Source: Phialocephala subalpina (taxonomy: Eukaryota > Ascomycota > Leotiomycetes > Helotiales > Mollisiaceae). From it: a DNA stretch of 64,000 nt. This document shows positions 60,698-64,000 of the stretch, piece after piece. The notes beneath the pieces were generated by a model. The model made no database searches and was not told where the DNA came from. It saw only the letters and a program-made list of their open reading frames with translations. The DNA is taken from positions 987,310-1,051,309 of the forward strand of contig FJOG01000010.1 of assembly GCA_900073065.1 (NCBI GenBank), given 5' to 3'. The position numbers were made by a program, and so were the translations under genes. How positions within the stretch are numbered: the stretch's first letter is position 1; the number at the start of each line of letters is the position of its first letter.

Positions 60698-61057
60698 TTG
60701 CTTTCCCAACCAATACCCCCAAATTCCACGATACTCCAACTCTACGCCCTCTTCACCGCAGCATTGCTCGCCACCCTCAGCTCCGCCGCCCCAACACCCA
60801 CGAACCCACGAGACATCACACCCTCCATCTCCAGTCCTCTCTCGGACTGGACACCCACAAAGCTCATCGACGTCAACCCGAACGCCATTTACGACAACGC
60901 ACCAGCCAACTCCTCTTTGATCTACAAACTCCTCCCCCCAACCACCACCACGCACCTCACCACCTCCTCCTCCCTCGCCACGCGGGACACACCCGCCTGC
61001 CTCTTCAGAGCCATAATCCTTGACTTCTCAATGTCCATCCCAATGTGGTGTTCTTGA
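60698..61057 (+). pseudogene. Possible small secreted protein lacking a start codon
   Basis: The frame reads a hydrophobic leader (LQLYALFTAALLATLSSA) followed by APTPTNPRD, a typical signal peptide and cleavage region, then a Thr/Pro-rich domain (LPPTTTTHLTTSSS) and one or two late cysteines (TPACLF, PMWCS). No ATG precedes the leader in frame: the expected position reads ACG ATA CTC. Either the start was lost by a T-to-C change or an upstream exon supplies it. No homologue recognised. Confidence 0.35.
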
Positions 61058-62200
61058 TTTTGCCCTAAACTTCATTCTGTAAACACGCAATGAGCCAGAT
61101 GCAATGCTACCACAAGTGATATTGATGGATCTTGGTGGATATTGGATGGGAGGAGCTTGTGATGCCGCCCCATTCATCATTGGTGAATGGCCCTTCTGGA
61201 AGCCCATTTGAATGGGCATATAAGGTCGAGCTTGTGGTAATGAAGGAGTGGGTGTCGAGTAAGGAGAGTGGAGTTAGGTCAAAGTAGGCTGAGGGGTGTA
61301 TATTGTCTTGAGAAGACACCTAACGAGGGACATTAGCACTATCGCTGTTGTCCGTACTAGAAGCAATGCTTCATCTCCACTGTTCGGGGTGACCTTACCC
61401 ACTTCCTCGGACTGTTTCCAGTTGCTCGAATGGAGTCGATAGACCGAGTGGACCTCACATATTCTAATGAGAGTCCTGCTGCAGTATCCTTCCGGGCAAT
61501 GGTACTGGGTCCTTTTTTATGATCCAGAGGAGTCTGTTCCCAGTTTTGTGACCAAGCTCCAGTTGACAGAGTACACCTCTCGATTATTCTCTTTCCGCTC
61601 TTGTACAGGGAAATATTGCCCGGAAATTTGGAATCTTCTAACTTAATAGAGCTATCTCCACCGGCTATGACAACTTGAGTCTTGTTTCGTTTGGCCTAAA
61701 TAATATCGTATACGGAATTGAGGGAATCGTAACTGTTCAAATTCTTGTTAGCAACTACTCTGAATTTTTTCATCTGGTGCGTCCATTGAACAATCTGCTC
61801 AGAAGGTTATGGGAGTTAGGTACCTTTTTAATTCTATTTCGGAGATGCCTATGTATTTGACGTTGAAGAAGATCTCCGAAGTTGTTGAAAGACAGCTCCA
61901 AGATTAGGATTCTCCTACTTTTGTAAGTCAGCACGCTGGTACTCCTCCACAAATGCAGTCGTTGCCATACTCAGCGCTTTAACTTCCCAGCCTTCCACTC
62001 TAATTCTTTCCACTTTCCAACAGGTTTGAAAGTGCTTGTCCATCTTTATTTTCCACTCCGTTTTCAATCCTTCCACCACCAACCCCAGCTCTCCAGCTTT
62101 TCAAGAGTCCAGATTCTGTAAGGCTGGGACAGTTAAAACGCTTGCCCGGACTTGTGATGTACGTGAGATGGGGTTCAAAGCGCTAGAAACCCGTGGTGAC
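61058..62200. other. Intergenic, no gene seen
   Basis: 1.1 kb without coding-like sequence on either strand. Confidence 0.5.
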
Positions 62201-62269
62201 TGTGTGAGGAGAGAAGGTCAGGCTTCGCAGGTTGTGGAAGAAGAAAGCTGGTATCGATTAGAACATGCA

Positions 62270-62770
62270 AGAAAGCATCGAACAAAGAACCTGATTGGCT
62301 TTTGTGGAGAGCACATAGGAGAGGCAGCGACCCAACCTTTTGCGGATACAGAGTTTCCAACAAATGATCTGTTTTGAAGCGCAACAGATGAGACCCATAT
62401 GTTTCTATCCTCAAAGAAATGGCGCCTTGAACGAAGAATCTGGCTGGTTTCAGTGGGGCCATAAGTCATGTAGGAAGGAAGGTGGCGTAGCTTTCCGCGG
62501 ACACGGAGGGGCGAACCAATAATGTCCTAAGCAGTGCTGCGGAATCAGGTACCGACTTTTTTACCTTCACAGAAATGGTGCATCGAACGAAGAATCCAGA
62601 GGATGTTGGCGGAGCCATAAGTATGGTAGGAAAGAAGGTCACGCAGTTTTCCGCGTGAACAACGAACAATCTGCTTAGCAGCGTTACGGAAACAGAGACC
62701 GATATTCTTGTCTTCAAAGAAAAGGTGCGTGGGACGAAGAATGTGCTAAGGAAACATGATTACATGTGCG
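62270..62770 (+). repeat. Degenerate tandem repeat, unit about 150 bp, three to four copies
   Basis: The anchor AGAAATGGCGCC..GAACGAAGAATC at 62415 recurs as AGAAATGGTGCATCGAACGA at 62571 and, more changed, as AGAAAAGGTG..GACGAAGAATG at 62718. Between anchors, ccataagt.atg.taggaa.gaaggt and ttccgcg blocks recur. A weaker copy begins near 62280. The copies are too diverged to be recent; they look like a decayed coding or satellite-type duplication. Confidence 0.7.
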
Positions 62771-62950
62771 GTGCGAATCACCGTTACGCAAGTTTTCACC
62801 GTCACGGTCAAAGTCACGAACATTCAGGAAATCAAGAATTTTAGGTTACGTCCAGTCCATTGTTTCTCGAGGAAAGCAGAAAGAACTACCTAAAGAAGAA
62901 GAGACACCCTTGGAAATGCTCAGAGTGGAAGGAAGGTGAAGCCAAAGAAT

Positions 62951-64000
62951 TCACTTCTCGCATTCCTTGAACTTGATGAGTTCCAACGTACCATTGTTGA
63001 TCTCAGATCTCTTTGCTACCATCGCCAACAAGAAAGCTTCACCACCCATGACTCTATTGCCAAGAAGACCACCATGTGACAGAAACTCCTAATTCTCTGT
63101 TAGTTTAGAACGAGGGTGTAGAGGATCAGGTACTTACATTGTAGTAAACCTTGAAATCCAAGAGGCTGTCATGAACAGAAGCCAATGGAACTAGTTCGCC
63201 ACTTGCCGCCCTGACACGTTGGACTCCTTCGGGATCAAGAGCCATAGCGTTGGTAATATCAGCCAACGAGTTATTAATGAGTTCCGTCAGTCCGGTCATC
63301 TGCCATTGCAATTTGTAAGCGGGTTGAAGGCTCTCAGTTGACGTGGCTGGGCTGGGGAGTCTACCAGTCTGATTGCGGTGGTTACCGAGTCCACGATCGT
63401 AGCCAGGTACATGAATAGATTTGTATCCTCGCTGTTGTACTACCGTGACTTCGCCGGGTCTGTCACCATCATCGACATAGATTGACCGAACTAGATCACC
63501 AGGATTCGCATCGAGAGCGATCCAGCTATCACGAACACGTCGATTATGCTCGTCGATGTCGGCAGCGAAAGTCGCAGAGCCACTGTCGACGCCGAGAGCA
63601 GCTTCAACAGCGACGCCACCATGAGTAGGACCATCAGTCTCGAGATCAGAAGTGGAATTGGCACGGGCTTCAGCAACTGCATCGGCAAAATGCATGCTAT
63701 GAATATGTCAGTATATGTTCAATGAAACCAAGGATGATTGCAACAAGAAACAGGTTTCGAGTGAAGAGAAACGTACTTGGAGTGATAAGAGTGCAAGGAT
63801 TGGGTAGATCTCATCATTGCCTCGTTGGGGAGAGTGGTAGCTGGCGTGCCATGAGAGAAGATATGACCTTTAACCGCGACGTAAGTCGACTTGACCTTGC
63901 GCAGGACTCGCTTTGGAGGTTCAACGAGATGCTCGACGATTTCGGCCTTAGCAGCTTCGAGATCCCATTCATCAGTCGGAAAGTCAACAATCCTAGCTAC
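62951..64000 (-). CDS. Unidentified protein, 3' part (5' end beyond window)
   Basis: Exons 64000-63777, 63696-63138 and 63088-62951 share a consistent frame across 80- and 49-bp introns and end in ELIKFKECEK. The visible protein, about 305 residues, starts mid-domain (ARIVDFPTDEWDLEAAKAEI, KVKSTYVAVKGHIFSHGTPA). It continues with HSYHSNMHFADAVAEARA, DPEGVQRVRAASGELVPLAS, and a short C-terminal block EFLSHGGLLGNRVMGGEAF. It has no signal peptide or TM in this part. I do not recognise the family; the missing N-terminus may hold the diagnostic domain. Confidence 0.75.

Overview
The window looks like a chromosome-arm segment of a filamentous ascomycete. The evidence is the many 46-80 bp GT-AG introns, a NoxB-type NADPH oxidase, fungal-specific membrane and STAND-like protein families, and a Ty3/Gypsy retroelement mutated in the style of repeat-induced point mutation (RIP). 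A helotialean/leotiomycete origin is my inference from the gene families, not something shown directly. One assembly gap (N) lies at 1268-1693.

Layout. 1-8.34 kb is an AT-rich island made of RIP-degraded Gypsy sequence. Gag, reverse transcriptase, RNase H and integrase remain readable through stop codons, followed by a second, differently framed chromodomain segment and a much better preserved LTR with its polypurine tract. From 8.8 kb base composition becomes that of ordinary genes. 8.8-24 kb is a zone of partly broken genes: an MFS transporter pseudogene, a PHD-finger coiled-coil protein, an intact ATR1-like MFS transporter, a multi-pass membrane protein with a stop and a frameshift, a tRNA-Ile, a STAND-like/ubiquitin-like-domain protein with one internal TGA, and a small RNase H gene with a late frameshift. 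24.9-32.0 kb holds three intact minus-strand genes, a secreted GMC oxidoreductase, a cytochrome P450 and an amino-acid/GABA-type permease; a plus-strand 7-TM rhodopsin-like protein follows.

36-40.8 kb holds a small charged coiled-coil protein, a PDI pseudogene and an unidentified pseudogene with three in-frame TAA codons. 40.8-42.4 kb is an SRPK-like kinase. 42.9-46.9 kb is an unusual little locus: three paralogous, uncharacterised minus-strand genes surround a plus-strand gene for a secreted precursor with a Kex2-type site and a short cysteine-containing tail. 48.4-64 kb is conserved and housekeeping-like: noxB with about 4 kb of non-coding sequence upstream, a UBC4/5-type E2, mitochondrial glutaryl-CoA dehydrogenase divergently paired with FEN1 (which has a 5-nt microexon), degenerate tandem repeats, and the 3' part of an unknown gene cut by the window edge.

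Recurring theme. Beyond the RIP-mutated element, several single genes between 9 and 40.6 kb carry isolated stop codons of the CAA->TAA or TGG->TAG kind (the CpA->TpA signature) or single frameshifts, while genes from 40.8 kb onward look intact. This gradient, and the 42.9-46.9 kb peptide/paralogue locus, are the observations most worth following.
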